Assembly: GCF_039521365.1 (NCBI RefSeq)
Contig: NZ_BAAACF010000003.1
Span: 310,001 to 374,000, forward strand
Source of the DNA: Clostridium_AW malenominatum
GTDB lineage: Bacteria; Bacillota; Clostridia; Clostridiales; Clostridiaceae
Direction: 5' to 3'
Length of the DNA: 64,000 nt
Notes under the pieces: generated by a model
Databases searched by the model: none
Seen by the model: the letters and a program-made list of their open reading frames with translations, nothing else
Told to the model about the DNA's origin: nothing
In this document: positions 41,632-49,713 of the stretch, piece after piece
Layout of the letters: the number at the start of each line of letters is the position of its first letter
Position numbering within the stretch: the stretch's first letter is position 1
Program-made: the position numbers and the translations under genes

Positions 41632-43848
41632 TTAATCTACGGCATTCATGATGTTTTCTATTCTCCATTTTAATAAGGAATATCTTTCAAAACTTTTATT
41701 ATTATCAATCATGAACTTTATAGACTTTAAAGACCCTACTATTACAACTAAACTTTTTGCACGAGTTATACCTGTATATAGTAAATTTCTATTCATAAGC
41801 AATGGCGGCCCCATAAAAGCTGGAACTACCACCACCGGGAACTCACTACCCTGGCTTTTATGTATGGTTATAGCATAAGCTAATTCTAATTCATCTAAAT
41901 ACATGCTTTCATATATAACTTTTCTTTCTTCATCAAAAATTACTGTAATGACATCTTTTTCTTCGTCTATATCTTCTATATAGCCCATATCTCCGTTAAA
42001 TATACCTATTCCTTCATTTTCCCCAAATCCAGCTATTCTTTTCCACTTTAATGAATAGTTATTTTTTATTTGCATAACTTTGTCGCCCACTCTAAATAAC
42101 ATTTCTCTAAATTCTTTTTCTTTCTTATTAGGCGACTTAGGATTTAATACCTGTTGAAGTTTTTCATTTAAATTGTCTACCCCTAAAACTCCTTTTCTCA
42201 TAGGAGTTAATATTTGAATATGTTTTAGTTTATCCCAACTTTTATTAAAGGTTGGAAGTCTCTTATCTATAAGTCCTACTATGGTGTCTAGAATTACTGT
42301 TCCCTCTTCACCATTTATAAAATAGAAGTCCTTATCCTTTTCATTTAGTACTGGCATTTCACCATTATTAATTTTATGAGCATTAAGGGTTATCATACTT
42401 TTCGAGGATTGCCTGAATATATCTTTCAATTTTACTACCTTTACACAATTACTTTCAATTAAATCTCTTAAAACATTACCAGGACCTACAGAGGGAAGCT
42501 GGTCTACATCTCCCACTATTATGAGTCTTGTACCTAGTGATATGGCCTTTAATAAATTGTGCATTAGTAGTATATCTATCATAGAGGCTTCATCTACAAT
42601 TATAACGTCACACTGCAAGGGAGACTCCTCTGTTTTTGTAAAAAGCTCCTCTTCTTCACTCATACCCATCTCCAATAATCTATGTATGGTTTTGGCTTCC
42701 TTTCCTGTAGCTTCACTCATTCTTTTTGCAGCTCTTCCTGTAGGTGCTGCCATAAAAACTGTCATACCATACTTTTCAAATATTTGGCTTATACAATTTA
42801 TTATAGTAGTTTTTCCTGTACCTGGCCCCCCTGTAATTATCTCTATCCCACTTATTAAAGCTCCTTTTATAGCTTCCTTCTGAGAGGGTGCAAATTTAAT
42901 TTGATTATCTTTTTCAAATTTATTAATTTCATCATCCACATCTATTTCTAGTTTATTAAAGTTACACAAAGAAAGTGTAAGAATTTTTTTTGTTACACCT
43001 AACTCACAATAAAAATAGGGTATGGTAAAAACATATTGTTCTCCATTACATTCTTCTATTTTAATCTTACCTTCATAAGCATTATATATTAAGCTTTCTT
43101 TTATGTGTTCCTCAGCAACTCCAAGAATTTCTATGGCTTCTTTTACAAGTCTATTATATGGCATACAGGTATTACCTAAACCACAAAACTGATTTATAAT
43201 ATATTTTATTCCAGAGCTAATTCTAAAAGGAGAGTTTAATTCTATCCCTAAATTACGAGCAATCTTATCAGAAGTTTTAAAGCCAAAGCCAGCTATATCT
43301 TCTGTTAAAATATATGGATTTTCCTTAACTATTCTTATAGAATCATTTTTGTATTTCTTATATATTTTTAAACATTGATTAGTGGTTACTCCGTAATTTT
43401 GGAAGAACATCATTACATTTTTTAGCTCTCTTTGTTTATTAAAGGATTCCTGGATAGTAGCTATTTTTTTATCTCCTATGCCTTCTATTTCTTTTAACCT
43501 TTCAATATTATTTTCTAAAACATTAAAGGTTTCCTCTCCAAAAATTTCTACCATTTTTTTCGCAGTTACAGGTCCTATGCCAGATATTACTCCTGAAGCT
43601 AGATATCTTTCTATACCCTTTGTTGTATTTGGCAAGCTTTCCTCACTAATGTCAACTTTAAATTGCTCCCCAAATTGAGGGTGAGTGACCCATTCCCCTA
43701 TTAGATTTAATTCTTGGCCCTCAATTATATAGGGTATACATCCCGTAATGGTTATTAGTTTATTTTTTTCTTTTATCCTAGCTACCACATATCCATTTTC
43801 ATCATTTTTAAAAACAATAGCTTCCACACTTCCCTGTATCTCTGCCAT
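41632..43848 (-). CDS. recD2: RecD2 5'-3' DNA helicase
   Basis: A 738-residue SF1B helicase of the RecD2/TraA type, acting outside RecBCD in DNA repair. The N-terminal OB-like domain (AEIQGSVEAIVFKNDENGYV) and HhH motifs (ASGVISGIGPVTAKKMVEIF) precede Walker A ITGGPGTGKTTIINC near residue 345, VDEASMIDILLM, GDVDQLPSVGPG and the C-terminal YAITIHKSQGSEFPVVVVPA. All helicase motifs are intact. The stop is 28 bp from the comFA-like gene, so the three genes likely share a transcript. Confidence 0.94.
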   Translation of the reverse strand: MAEIQGSVEAIVFKNDENGYVVARIKEKNKLITITGCIPYIIEGQELNLIGEWVTHPQFGEQFKVDISEESLPNTTKGIERYLASGVISGIGPVTAKKMVEIFGEETFNVLENNIERLKEIEGIGDKKIATIQESFNKQRELKNVMMFFQNYGVTTNQCLKIYKKYKNDSIRIVKENPYILTEDIAGFGFKTSDKIARNLGIELNSPFRISSGIKYIINQFCGLGNTCMPYNRLVKEAIEILGVAEEHIKESLIYNAYEGKIKIEECNGEQYVFTIPYFYCELGVTKKILTLSLCNFNKLEIDVDDEINKFEKDNQIKFAPSQKEAIKGALISGIEIITGGPGTGKTTIINCISQIFEKYGMTVFMAAPTGRAAKRMSEATGKEAKTIHRLLEMGMSEEEELFTKTEESPLQCDVIIVDEASMIDILLMHNLLKAISLGTRLIIVGDVDQLPSVGPGNVLRDLIESNCVKVVKLKDIFRQSSKSMITLNAHKINNGEMPVLNEKDKDFYFINGEEGTVILDTIVGLIDKRLPTFNKSWDKLKHIQILTPMRKGVLGVDNLNEKLQQVLNPKSPNKKEKEFREMLFRVGDKVMQIKNNYSLKWKRIAGFGENEGIGIFNGDMGYIEDIDEEKDVITVIFDEERKVIYESMYLDELELAYAITIHKSQGSEFPVVVVPAFMGPPLLMNRNLLYTGITRAKSLVVIVGSLKSIKFMIDNNKSFERYSLLKWRIENIMNAVD

Positions 43849-43913
43849 AAAACCTCTCCTAAATTGTTAATTTAATTTATATTATACCATATTATTTCCT
43901 TATACAAACAAAA

Positions 43914-43935
43914 GAGAGGTTATTTAAAACCCCTC
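43914..43935 (-). terminator. Terminator of metK
   Basis: Minus-strand GAGGGGTT and AACCTCTC pair (8 bp, one G-T) around a 6-nt loop, followed by TTTTGTTTG. Confidence 0.65.
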
Positions 43936-43951
43936 CTTTTTTTCGTATATT

Positions 43952-45127
43952 TTATAAATATTTTTTTATTTCTTCAACTTTATCTAATCTTTCCCATGGA
44001 AGATCTAAATCTGTTCTTCCAAAGTGACCATATGCAGCAGTTTGCTTGTAAATAGGTTTTCTTAAATCTAAATAATTAATTATAGCCGCAGGTCTTAAAT
44101 CAAATGTTTTGTTTATTATATCTACTATTTTATCATCTGATATTTTTCCTGTTTCAAAAGTATCTACAGCAATAGAAACTGGTCTTGCAACTCCTATAGC
44201 ATAAGCTAATTGGATTTCTATTTTATCTGCCACTCCAGCGGCAACTAGATTTTTAGCTACCCATCTTGCTGCATAGGCTGCGGATCTATCAACCTTTGTA
44301 GGATCTTTTCCTGAGAAAGCTCCACCACCGTGTCTTCCATATCCTCCATAGGTATCAACTATTATTTTTCTTCCTGTTAAGCCAGCATCTCCTTGAGGTC
44401 CACCTACAACGAATCTTCCCGTTGGATTTATATAGTATTTTGTATTTTCGTCTAGGAGTTCTTGAGGAACCACTTCATTAACTACGTATTTTAGTATATC
44501 TTTTTCTATCTCTTCCCTAGTAACCTCTGGACTATGTTGGGTAGATACTACTATAGTGTCTATTCTAACTGGCTTTCCATCTTCATACTCTACCGTAACC
44601 TGAGTTTTTCCGTCTGGTCTTAAGTATGAAAGTGTACCATCTTTTCTAACTTCTGATAACTTTCTAGCAAGTTTGTGAGCAGTAGCTATTGGCATTGGCA
44701 TATATTCCGGAGTTTCATTTGTAGCAAATCCAAACATCATACCTTGGTCTCCAGCACCTATAGCTTCTTCTACATCCTTTTCTCCTTTTTTAGATTCTAA
44801 GGATTCATTTACTCCCATGGCAATGTCTGGTGATTGTTCATTAATTGATGTTAATATAGCACAAGTATCACTATCGAAGCCATATTTAGCTCTTGTGTAA
44901 CCTATGGATTCTATAGTTTCTCTAACAATTTTAGGAATGTCTACATAACAATTAGTTGTTATCTCTCCAACAACTAAAACCATCCCTGTAGTTACTGTAG
45001 TTTCACAAGCTACTCTTCCTTTAGGATCTTTTTCAAGTATAGCATCTAACACCGAGTCAGAAATCTGATCACATATCTTATCTGGATGCCCTTCTGTTAC
45101 TGATTCTGAAGTAAACAATTTTCTCAT
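43952..45127 (-). CDS. metK: S-adenosylmethionine synthetase
   Basis: A 391-residue enzyme making SAM from methionine and ATP. Signatures include TSESVTEGHPDKICDQISD, GAGDQGMMFGFATNE and GGAFSGKDPTKVDRS AAYAARW. The start at 45127 was chosen because GGAGGGT lies 6 bp upstream; an in-frame TTG at 45142 precedes it. A SAM-I riboswitch with terminator and a near-consensus promoter control it from the leader. It is monocistronic. Confidence 0.97.
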   Translation of the reverse strand: MRKLFTSESVTEGHPDKICDQISDSVLDAILEKDPKGRVACETTVTTGMVLVVGEITTNCYVDIPKIVRETIESIGYTRAKYGFDSDTCAILTSINEQSPDIAMGVNESLESKKGEKDVEEAIGAGDQGMMFGFATNETPEYMPMPIATAHKLARKLSEVRKDGTLSYLRPDGKTQVTVEYEDGKPVRIDTIVVSTQHSPEVTREEIEKDILKYVVNEVVPQELLDENTKYYINPTGRFVVGGPQGDAGLTGRKIIVDTYGGYGRHGGGAFSGKDPTKVDRSAAYAARWVAKNLVAAGVADKIEIQLAYAIGVARPVSIAVDTFETGKISDDKIVDIINKTFDLRPAAIINYLDLRKPIYKQTAAYGHFGRTDLDLPWERLDKVEEIKKYL

Positions 45128-45164
45128 CTTTTTACCCTCCAATTTAATTTTTATAAAAATAAAA

Positions 45165-45183
45165 CCCCTTCGATAAGAAGAGG
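45165..45183 (-). terminator. Riboswitch-controlled attenuator upstream of metK
   Basis: Minus-strand CCTCTTC and GAAGGGG form a 7-bp stem around TTATC, followed by TTTTATTTTTAT. It lies between the SAM-I aptamer and metK. Confidence 0.8.
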
Positions 45184-45199
45184 TAACAATGTTCCTTTT

Positions 45200-45302
45200 C
45201 TCTTATCTTGCAGATATTATCTGCTGGAATTGGCACCTTAGCATAATAGCTGGTTGCCGGGTTTCATAGGGCCCATTTCCCTCCACCTCTCTTGATAAGA
45301 GC
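45200..45302 (-). promoter_or_regulatory. SAM-I (S-box) riboswitch
   Basis: Minus-strand S-box blocks appear in order: CTTATCAAGAGAGGTGGAGG, GGGCCCTATGAAACCCGGCA followed by ACC, GGTGCCAATTCC-AGCAG, and a closing GATAAGAG that pairs with the 5' CTCTTATC. It lies directly upstream of metK, with an attenuator between. High SAM should reduce metK transcription. Confidence 0.95.
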
Positions 45303-45326
45303 TTTTTATTCTATTTTACTCTAAAA

Positions 45327-45355
45327 ACTATAGCATAACCTCATTACCGTGTCAA
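45327..45355 (-). promoter_or_regulatory. Promoter of the metK leader transcript
   Basis: Minus-strand TTGACA (45350-45355) and TATAGT (45327-45332) are separated by 17 bp, placing the start about 15 nt before the S-box aptamer. Confidence 0.85.
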
Positions 45356-45381
45356 CGGGGAATTTTTTACTTAATCAAAAT

Positions 45382-45411
45382 AAAAAAGACACTATCAACA
45401 GTGTCTTTTTT
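45382..45411 (-). terminator. Terminator of the tRNA-Thr/Tyr cluster
   Basis: AAAAAAGACACT and AGTGTCTTTTTT pair (12 bp) around ATCAAC. The T run continues on the minus strand, right after the last tRNA. Confidence 0.9.
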
Positions 45412-45496
45412 TGGTGGAAGTGGATGGATTCGAACCATCGAAGGTACTACCAACAGATTTACAGTCTGCCCCCTTTAGCCACTCGGGAACACTTCC
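45412..45496 (-). tRNA. tRNA-Tyr (anticodon GTA), copy A
   Basis: A class II tRNA with long variable arm: acceptor GGAAGTG/CACTTCC, anticodon stem CAGA/TCTG with loop CTGTAAA (GTA), encoded CCA. It is identical to the copy at 45617-45701. Confidence 0.95.
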
Positions 45497-45501
45497 ATAT
45501 A

Positions 45502-45576
45502 TGGAGCTGGCAATAGGAATCGAACCTACAACCTGCTGATTACAAGTCAGCTGCTCTACCGTTGAGCCATGCCAGC
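45502..45576 (-). tRNA. tRNA-Thr (anticodon TGT), copy A
   Basis: Acceptor GCTGGCA/TGCCAGC, anticodon stem CTGA/TCAG with loop CTTGTAA (TGT, reads ACA), T arm with GGTTCGATTCC, discriminator T and encoded CCA. It is identical to the copy at 45707-45781. Confidence 0.95.
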
Positions 45577-45616
45577 ATATTTAATAACTTAACAATCTAA
45601 AAATATTAATTAAAAT

Positions 45617-45701
45617 TGGTGGAAGTGGATGGATTCGAACCATCGAAGGTACTACCAACAGATTTACAGTCTGCCCCCTTTAGCCACTCGGGAACACTTC
45701 C
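45617..45701 (-). tRNA. tRNA-Tyr (anticodon GTA), copy B
   Basis: Same cloverleaf with long variable arm and GTA anticodon as copy A, with encoded CCA. It is second in the transcription order of this cluster. Confidence 0.95.
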
Positions 45702-45706
45702 ATTTG

Positions 45707-45781
45707 TGGAGCTGGCAATAGGAATCGAACCTACAACCTGCTGATTACAAGTCAGCTGCTCTACCGTTGAGCCATGCCAGC
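45707..45781 (-). tRNA. tRNA-Thr (anticodon TGT), copy B
   Basis: Identical to copy A. It is the promoter-proximal gene of the cluster, 41 bp downstream of the -10 box at 45822-45827. Confidence 0.95.
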
Positions 45782-45821
45782 ACATTTCATTATTAATATT
45801 CTTAATTTGTTAACAAGCAAT

Positions 45822-45850
45822 AGTATACATTCTTATTTAATAAAATTCAA
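45822..45850 (-). promoter_or_regulatory. Promoter of the tRNA-Thr/Tyr cluster
   Basis: Minus-strand TTGAAT (45845-45850) and TATACT (45822-45827), 17-bp spacer. Confidence 0.75.
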
Positions 45851-46018
45851 CCTCGAAAACAGCCATTATGGGCAATGTAACGATTATTACTCTATATTAC
45901 TCTTATTTCCTTCACATTTCTTCAAATTAATGCATTTAATATAATTATATTCTTTATTTGTTTATAACTTTATATTATAATGCTAGTAGAATATTCGAAA
46001 GCTGATAAGGAGATAACT

Positions 46019-46738
46019 ATGCAAAAACTTCTAAGCAAATTAAGAAGAGCTGTAAATGATTTTAAATTAATAGAAAGTGGGGACAAAGTTGCAATAGGCT
46101 TATCTGGAGGTAAAGATAGTCTTACTTTACTACATTTGTTAAGTAGGTATAGAACTTTTTCTCCAGAACCCTTTGAATTAATTGTTATTACTATTGATCC
46201 TAAAACAGGTGCAGATTTCTCACCATTAGAAAAGTTATGCAATGAACTAAATGTTCCATTTTATTTGATAGAATCTAATATTAAAGAAATAGTTTTTGAT
46301 ATTAGAAAAGAAAAAAATCCTTGCTCTTTATGTGCTAATTTAAGAAGAGGAGTATTAAATGAAAAAGCAAAAGATCTAGGTTGCACTAAAATAGCCTTAG
46401 GTCATCATAAAAATGATGCTATAGAAACTCTATTGATGTCTATGTTCTATGAAGGCAGAATAAATAGTTTCTCACCTAAAACCTATTTAAGCAGAAAAGA
46501 TATAACCGTCATAAGACCTATGGTGTATATAGATGAATTAGAAATTAAAAGCACTGCAGCAAAATATGAGTTTCCTATAATACACAATCCTTGTCCTGCA
46601 AATGGACTTACTAAAAGACAATACATGAAGGATTTAACCTATGCACTAGAGAAGGACATTCCCGGATTAAAAGACCATCTACTAGGAGCTTTGATGAACA
46701 TAGAACAGCTAAATATTTGGGACAAAAGTAAGTTTTAG
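46019..46738 (+). CDS. ttcA: TtcA-like tRNA 2-thiocytidine biosynthesis protein
   Basis: A 239-residue PP-loop ATPase that thiolates C32 of tRNAs. The PP-loop LSGGKDSLTLLHLL is near residue 24. The Fe-S cysteine pair CSLCANLRRG lies near 101, with a third cysteine in NPCPANG. KIALGHHKNDAIETLLMSMF is typical. The start at 46019 follows AAGGAGAT by 4 bp; an in-frame ATG at 45980 lacks a ribosome site. It is close to tRNA genes but on the other strand, and yyaC follows after 60 bp. TtcA versus another PP-loop tRNA thiolase (TtuA-like) is the main uncertainty. Confidence 0.85.
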   Translation: MQKLLSKLRRAVNDFKLIESGDKVAIGLSGGKDSLTLLHLLSRYRTFSPEPFELIVITIDPKTGADFSPLEKLCNELNVPFYLIESNIKEIVFDIRKEKNPCSLCANLRRGVLNEKAKDLGCTKIALGHHKNDAIETLLMSMFYEGRINSFSPKTYLSRKDITVIRPMVYIDELEIKSTAAKYEFPIIHNPCPANGLTKRQYMKDLTYALEKDIPGLKDHLLGALMNIEQLNIWDKSKF

Positions 46739-46756
46739 TTAATTATATTAATATTA

Positions 46757-46796
46757 AGCCACCCTCTCTCATATACATTATTAGGGAGGTGTGGCT
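46757..46796 (+). promoter_or_regulatory. Hairpin sequestering the yyaC ribosome-binding site
   Basis: AGCCACCCTC (46757-46766) pairs with GAGGTGTGGCT (46786-46796), with a single bulged T at 46790: a 10-bp stem around a 19-nt loop. The paired 3' arm contains the GGGAGGTG ribosome site of the following gene, whose TTG start is at 46799. No T run follows, so a terminator is unlikely. Confidence 0.5.
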
Positions 46797-46798
46797 AT

Positions 46799-47326
46799 TT
46801 GAATATAATTCGAGCACATTATAAAGACCAGGCTTGTTTTTATAAGATAGGCAATTTTATATGCAATTATGTTGATGTTAATACAGTTATAGTATGTATA
46901 GGTACTGATAGATGTATAGGAGATAGCTTAGGTCCATTAGTAGGTACATTTTTAACCGAAAAGAATTTCCCTCTTCCTATATATGGAACAATCTCCGATC
47001 CTATACATGCTTTAAATATTGATAGGAAACTAACAGAAATTAAATATGCTCACCCTAATGCAAAGATTATTGCCATAGATGCCTGCCTAGGTCATGAGAA
47101 TAATATAGGTGAAATACATGCAAGAGATTGTCCAATTCAACCTGGGAAAGGCGTTGGCAAAAAACTCCCTCCTGTAGGTGAATCCTCTATAATAGCAATC
47201 GTAGATTCTTCGGAAAATAATATATTTAGCAATACTAGAATAAGATTAGATTTTATATTCAAGCTAGCTAACGCAATAACACAAGCACTATTTCTTGGAT
47301 ATGAATCAAAAAAAGCAAAGAGTTAA
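46799..47326 (+). CDS. yyaC: Spore protease YyaC-family protein
   Basis: A 175-residue protein of the YyaC family (related in fold to germination and hydrogenase-maturation proteases). Typical blocks are VIVCIGTDRCIGDSLGPLVG near residue 31, YGTISDPIHALN, IIAIDACLGHENNIG and GKGVGKKLPPVGESSI. B. subtilis YyaC is a sporulation-associated protein of unclear substrate. The start is TTG at 46799, 7 bp after GGGAGGTG, in a region where the ribosome site can be hidden in a hairpin. A terminator overlaps its stop. Confidence 0.88.
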   Translation: MNIIRAHYKDQACFYKIGNFICNYVDVNTVIVCIGTDRCIGDSLGPLVGTFLTEKNFPLPIYGTISDPIHALNIDRKLTEIKYAHPNAKIIAIDACLGHENNIGEIHARDCPIQPGKGVGKKLPPVGESSIIAIVDSSENNIFSNTRIRLDFIFKLANAITQALFLGYESKKAKS

Positions 47327-47341
47327 TCACTTTGCTTTTTG
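47308..47341. terminator. Bidirectional terminator between yyaC and mreB
   Basis: AAAAAGCAAAG (47310-47320) and CTTTGCTTTTT (47330-47340) pair over 11 bp around a 9-nt loop that contains the yyaC stop codon TAA. Confidence 0.8.
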
Positions 47342-47352
47342 TTAATTCATTA

Positions 47353-48387
47353 TTAATTCATTAAGTTTATATCATCGTTTGTCATACTTAAGTCTAGCTT
47401 ATCCACAAAATCTAAAACCTTACCTGTACCTAAAGCCACACATGAAACTGCATCTTCTGCTACATAGACAGGAACCTTTGTAACTTCTTGTATGAGTTTA
47501 TCAAGACCATTTAATAAAGCTCCCCCACCAGTCATTACAATACCTTTATCTGCTATATCAGCTGCTAGTTCAGGTGGAGTTTTTTCCAATACCGAATGTG
47601 TGCATTCTGCTATAGCATTTACTGGCTCACTTAAAGCCTCTCTCATCTCTTCAGAAGACACTGTTATATTTTTAGGAAGGCCCGTAACTAAATCTCTTCC
47701 TCTTATTTCCATACTTATTTCTTCATCTCTTTTATAAGCTGAGCCAATATTAATTTTTAAATCCTCTGCTGTTCTTTCTCCTATCATTAACTTATGTTTT
47801 TTCCTTATGTATCTTATTATAGCTTCATCAAACTTATCTCCAGCTATTTTTATAGAAGCTCTAACAACTATTCCTCCTAAGGATATAACAGCAATGTCTG
47901 TAGTTCCTCCTCCTATATCTATTACCATACTTCCACTAGCCTTTGTTATGTCAAGGCCTGACCCAATAGCCGCCGCTAAAGGCTCTTCAATTAGAAATAC
48001 TTTTTTAGCTCCTGCATTTTTTGCAGCATCTATTACGGCTCTTTTTTCAACTCCTGTAGCTTCACAAGGAATACATACTACAACTCTTGGTGATACAATC
48101 TTTCTTTTTCCACACACTTTTCTTATAAAATACTTAAGCATTTTTTCTGTTAGATCATAGTCTGATATAACTCCATCTTTTAGTGGCCTTATTGCCACTA
48201 TGTTACCTGGAGTTCTACCTATCATTTGCCTAGCTTCTTCCCCAACGGCTAAAACTTTATTTTTGCTTTTATCTATAGCCACCACTGAAGGATCCTTTAA
48301 TACAACACCTTTTCCTTTTATGAACACTAACACTGTTGCAGTTCCTAAATCTATCCCCATATCTGTTCCAATATTGAAGAAAAACAT
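47353..48387 (-). CDS. mreB: MreB/Mbl-type actin-like cell-shape protein
   Basis: A 344-residue bacterial actin that organises lateral wall synthesis. ATPase motifs are MGIDLGTATVLVFIKGKG near residue 8, PRVVVCIPCEATGVEKRAV, MVIDIGGGTTDIAVISLGG and IVMTGGGALLNGLDKL. Location next to spoIIID and the spoIID-murA block matches the B. subtilis mbl locus, so Mbl is the likelier subtype; the canonical mreBCD neighbours are absent. It follows spoIIID by 88 bp. Confidence 0.92.
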   Translation of the reverse strand: MFFFNIGTDMGIDLGTATVLVFIKGKGVVLKDPSVVAIDKSKNKVLAVGEEARQMIGRTPGNIVAIRPLKDGVISDYDLTEKMLKYFIRKVCGKRKIVSPRVVVCIPCEATGVEKRAVIDAAKNAGAKKVFLIEEPLAAAIGSGLDITKASGSMVIDIGGGTTDIAVISLGGIVVRASIKIAGDKFDEAIIRYIRKKHKLMIGERTAEDLKINIGSAYKRDEEISMEIRGRDLVTGLPKNITVSSEEMREALSEPVNAIAECTHSVLEKTPPELAADIADKGIVMTGGGALLNGLDKLIQEVTKVPVYVAEDAVSCVALGTGKVLDFVDKLDLSMTNDDINLMN

Positions 48388-48475
48388 CCCTATTATTCAC
48401 TCCTACTCTTTCGTTATATTTTTATTGAATTATTCCTTATCAATACCATATAATTCAATTATAATAGGAATGTGT

Positions 48476-48730
48476 CTATCCTTCAATAGTCTTGTACTTC
48501 ATTTTGGTAGCTTTTCCACCTCTTATATGTCTTTCAGATTTATTGTAATCCATTATAATTTTGGCTTCATTGGCAATTTCGGGATTTATTTTCGGTAATC
48601 TCTCAGTCATATCTTTATGAACTGTGCTTTTACTTACTCCAAATACCTTTGCTGTTTTTCTAATAGTAGCTTTTGAGCTTATTATATAATTTGCTACTTC
48701 CAATACTCTTTCCTCAATATAGTCCTTCAA
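48476..48730 (-). CDS. spoIIID: Stage III sporulation transcriptional regulator SpoIIID
   Basis: An 84-residue mother-cell DNA-binding protein: MKDYIEERVLEVANYIISSK followed by the helix-turn-helix ATIRKTAKVFGVSKSTVHKD and a basic C-terminus (HIRGGKATKMKYKTIEG). It adjusts the SigE regulon and helps turn on sigK. GGAGGCAGC precedes the ATG. Sequence and neighbours are those of the standard locus. Confidence 0.97.
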   Translation of the reverse strand: MKDYIEERVLEVANYIISSKATIRKTAKVFGVSKSTVHKDMTERLPKINPEIANEAKIIMDYNKSERHIRGGKATKMKYKTIEG

Positions 48731-48797
48731 AGTGCTGCCTCCTTAATCTTATCTATTTATAAATATGCTTTTACACAATCTTAAATTACATTTGGTA

Positions 48798-48830
48798 AGC
48801 CATTTCCTCATGTAAATGAGGAAAATGGCT
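48798..48830 (-). terminator. Stem-loop between spoIIQ and spoIIID
   Basis: AGCCATTTCCTCAT and ATGAGGAAAATGGCT pair over 14 bp with one extra base and a GTAA loop. No clear T run follows on the minus strand, so it may be a weak terminator or an mRNA-stabilising structure. Confidence 0.5.
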
Positions 48831-48840
48831 AGTCTTTACC

Positions 48841-49563
48841 TTAATACTGTATGTATTTTGATGGATTTACGAATTCATTATTATTCATTACAGCAAAGTG
48901 CAAATGATCTCCGTAACTTTCATAGGATGCTCTTATAGTAGTTTTTCCTACACTTCCTATTTTAGTTCCTCTTTTTACATTTTGACCTTTGCTTATTGAT
49001 ACTTTTGAATCCAAGTTAGCATAAATGGTTTTTAGTCCATTTTGATGGTTTATAATAACTTGCACTCCATCTATGCTATCATTTTCAATACTTTCTACTT
49101 TACCTTCCATAACAGCCATTACTGGTTTGCCAACTTCGCATTTTATATCCATACCAAAGTTTGGTCTATAGCTATTAGTGGATTTCCAAAATACTGGCTC
49201 TTCAGAGTAAGCTCTTGCTAAAATTCCTTCTACCGGTTTTATAAACTTTGTGCTTACAGTTGTAGTAACTTCTGAAACTTTATCCTCTTCTGTTTTATTC
49301 TCAGTTACCTCAGCTCGATCTTTGTCATTTCTAACTTGAAGAGCATTATCAAAATCTTCATAAGGTTTTTCTGTAATTTCACCTATTTCTATTCCTGTAT
49401 CATTTACAATATTAGGATCCTTAGATGATAAGTTCCCTTTTCCTGTATTCCTAGATACAAAAACTGCTACCGTAGCTAAAATGCATAGGCATAGGAATAA
49501 TATTACATAAAACCCCTCCCTTTTAATAAAGTTTGAAAATCTTTTAGAGAATTTTTTATCCAT
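48841..49563 (-). CDS. spoIIQ: SpoIIQ-like M23 peptidase-fold protein
   Basis: A 240-residue protein with one N-terminal membrane anchor (GFYVILFLCLCILATVAVFV), an acidic linker and a C-terminal LytM/M23 domain. In sporulating cells SpoIIQ spans from the forespore and forms the SpoIIQ-SpoIIIAH channel. The HxH motif is present (GDHLHFAVM), but the first zinc ligand, normally His in HxGxD, is replaced by Asn (RPNFGMDIKC). Zinc binding and peptidase activity are therefore doubtful, similar to B. subtilis SpoIIQ and unlike C. difficile. It lies between spoIID and spoIIID. Confidence 0.9.
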   Translation of the reverse strand: MDKKFSKRFSNFIKREGFYVILFLCLCILATVAVFVSRNTGKGNLSSKDPNIVNDTGIEIGEITEKPYEDFDNALQVRNDKDRAEVTENKTEEDKVSEVTTTVSTKFIKPVEGILARAYSEEPVFWKSTNSYRPNFGMDIKCEVGKPVMAVMEGKVESIENDSIDGVQVIINHQNGLKTIYANLDSKVSISKGQNVKRGTKIGSVGKTTIRASYESYGDHLHFAVMNNNEFVNPSKYIQY

Positions 49564-49677
49564 ATGAACACCTCCTTTTTGTAGTTTGTCCAGTACATAG
49601 TAAAAAATACATATTTTATATAAATTTATTTCTATTTATTTCTATATTTTTTTACTTATTTTGACTTAAAAGAAAAG

Positions 49678-49708
49678 AAGCTGTCGACTAATGTTTAGTT
49701 GACAGCTT
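49678..49708 (-). terminator. Terminator of spoIID
   Basis: AAGCTGTCGACTAA and TTAGTTGACAGCTT pair over 14 bp around TGT (one G-T). Minus-strand sequence continues CTTTTCTTTT. Confidence 0.75.
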
Positions 49709-49713
49709 ATTTT

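Larger units (their letters stand above)
45412..45781 (-). repeat. Tandem duplication of a tRNA-Thr/tRNA-Tyr unit
   Basis: Two copies of a Thr-Tyr pair are offset by exactly 205 bp. The tRNA sequences are identical between copies, while the 5-bp spacers inside the pairs differ. A 40-bp linker separates the units. It indicates a recent or gene-converted tandem duplication. Confidence 0.9.

Noticed and set aside
45412..45781. Possible CRISPR-like repeat array
   Set aside because: The repeated blocks fold as tRNA-Tyr and tRNA-Thr with CCA ends, and there are only two units; no spacer pattern or cas gene is present.
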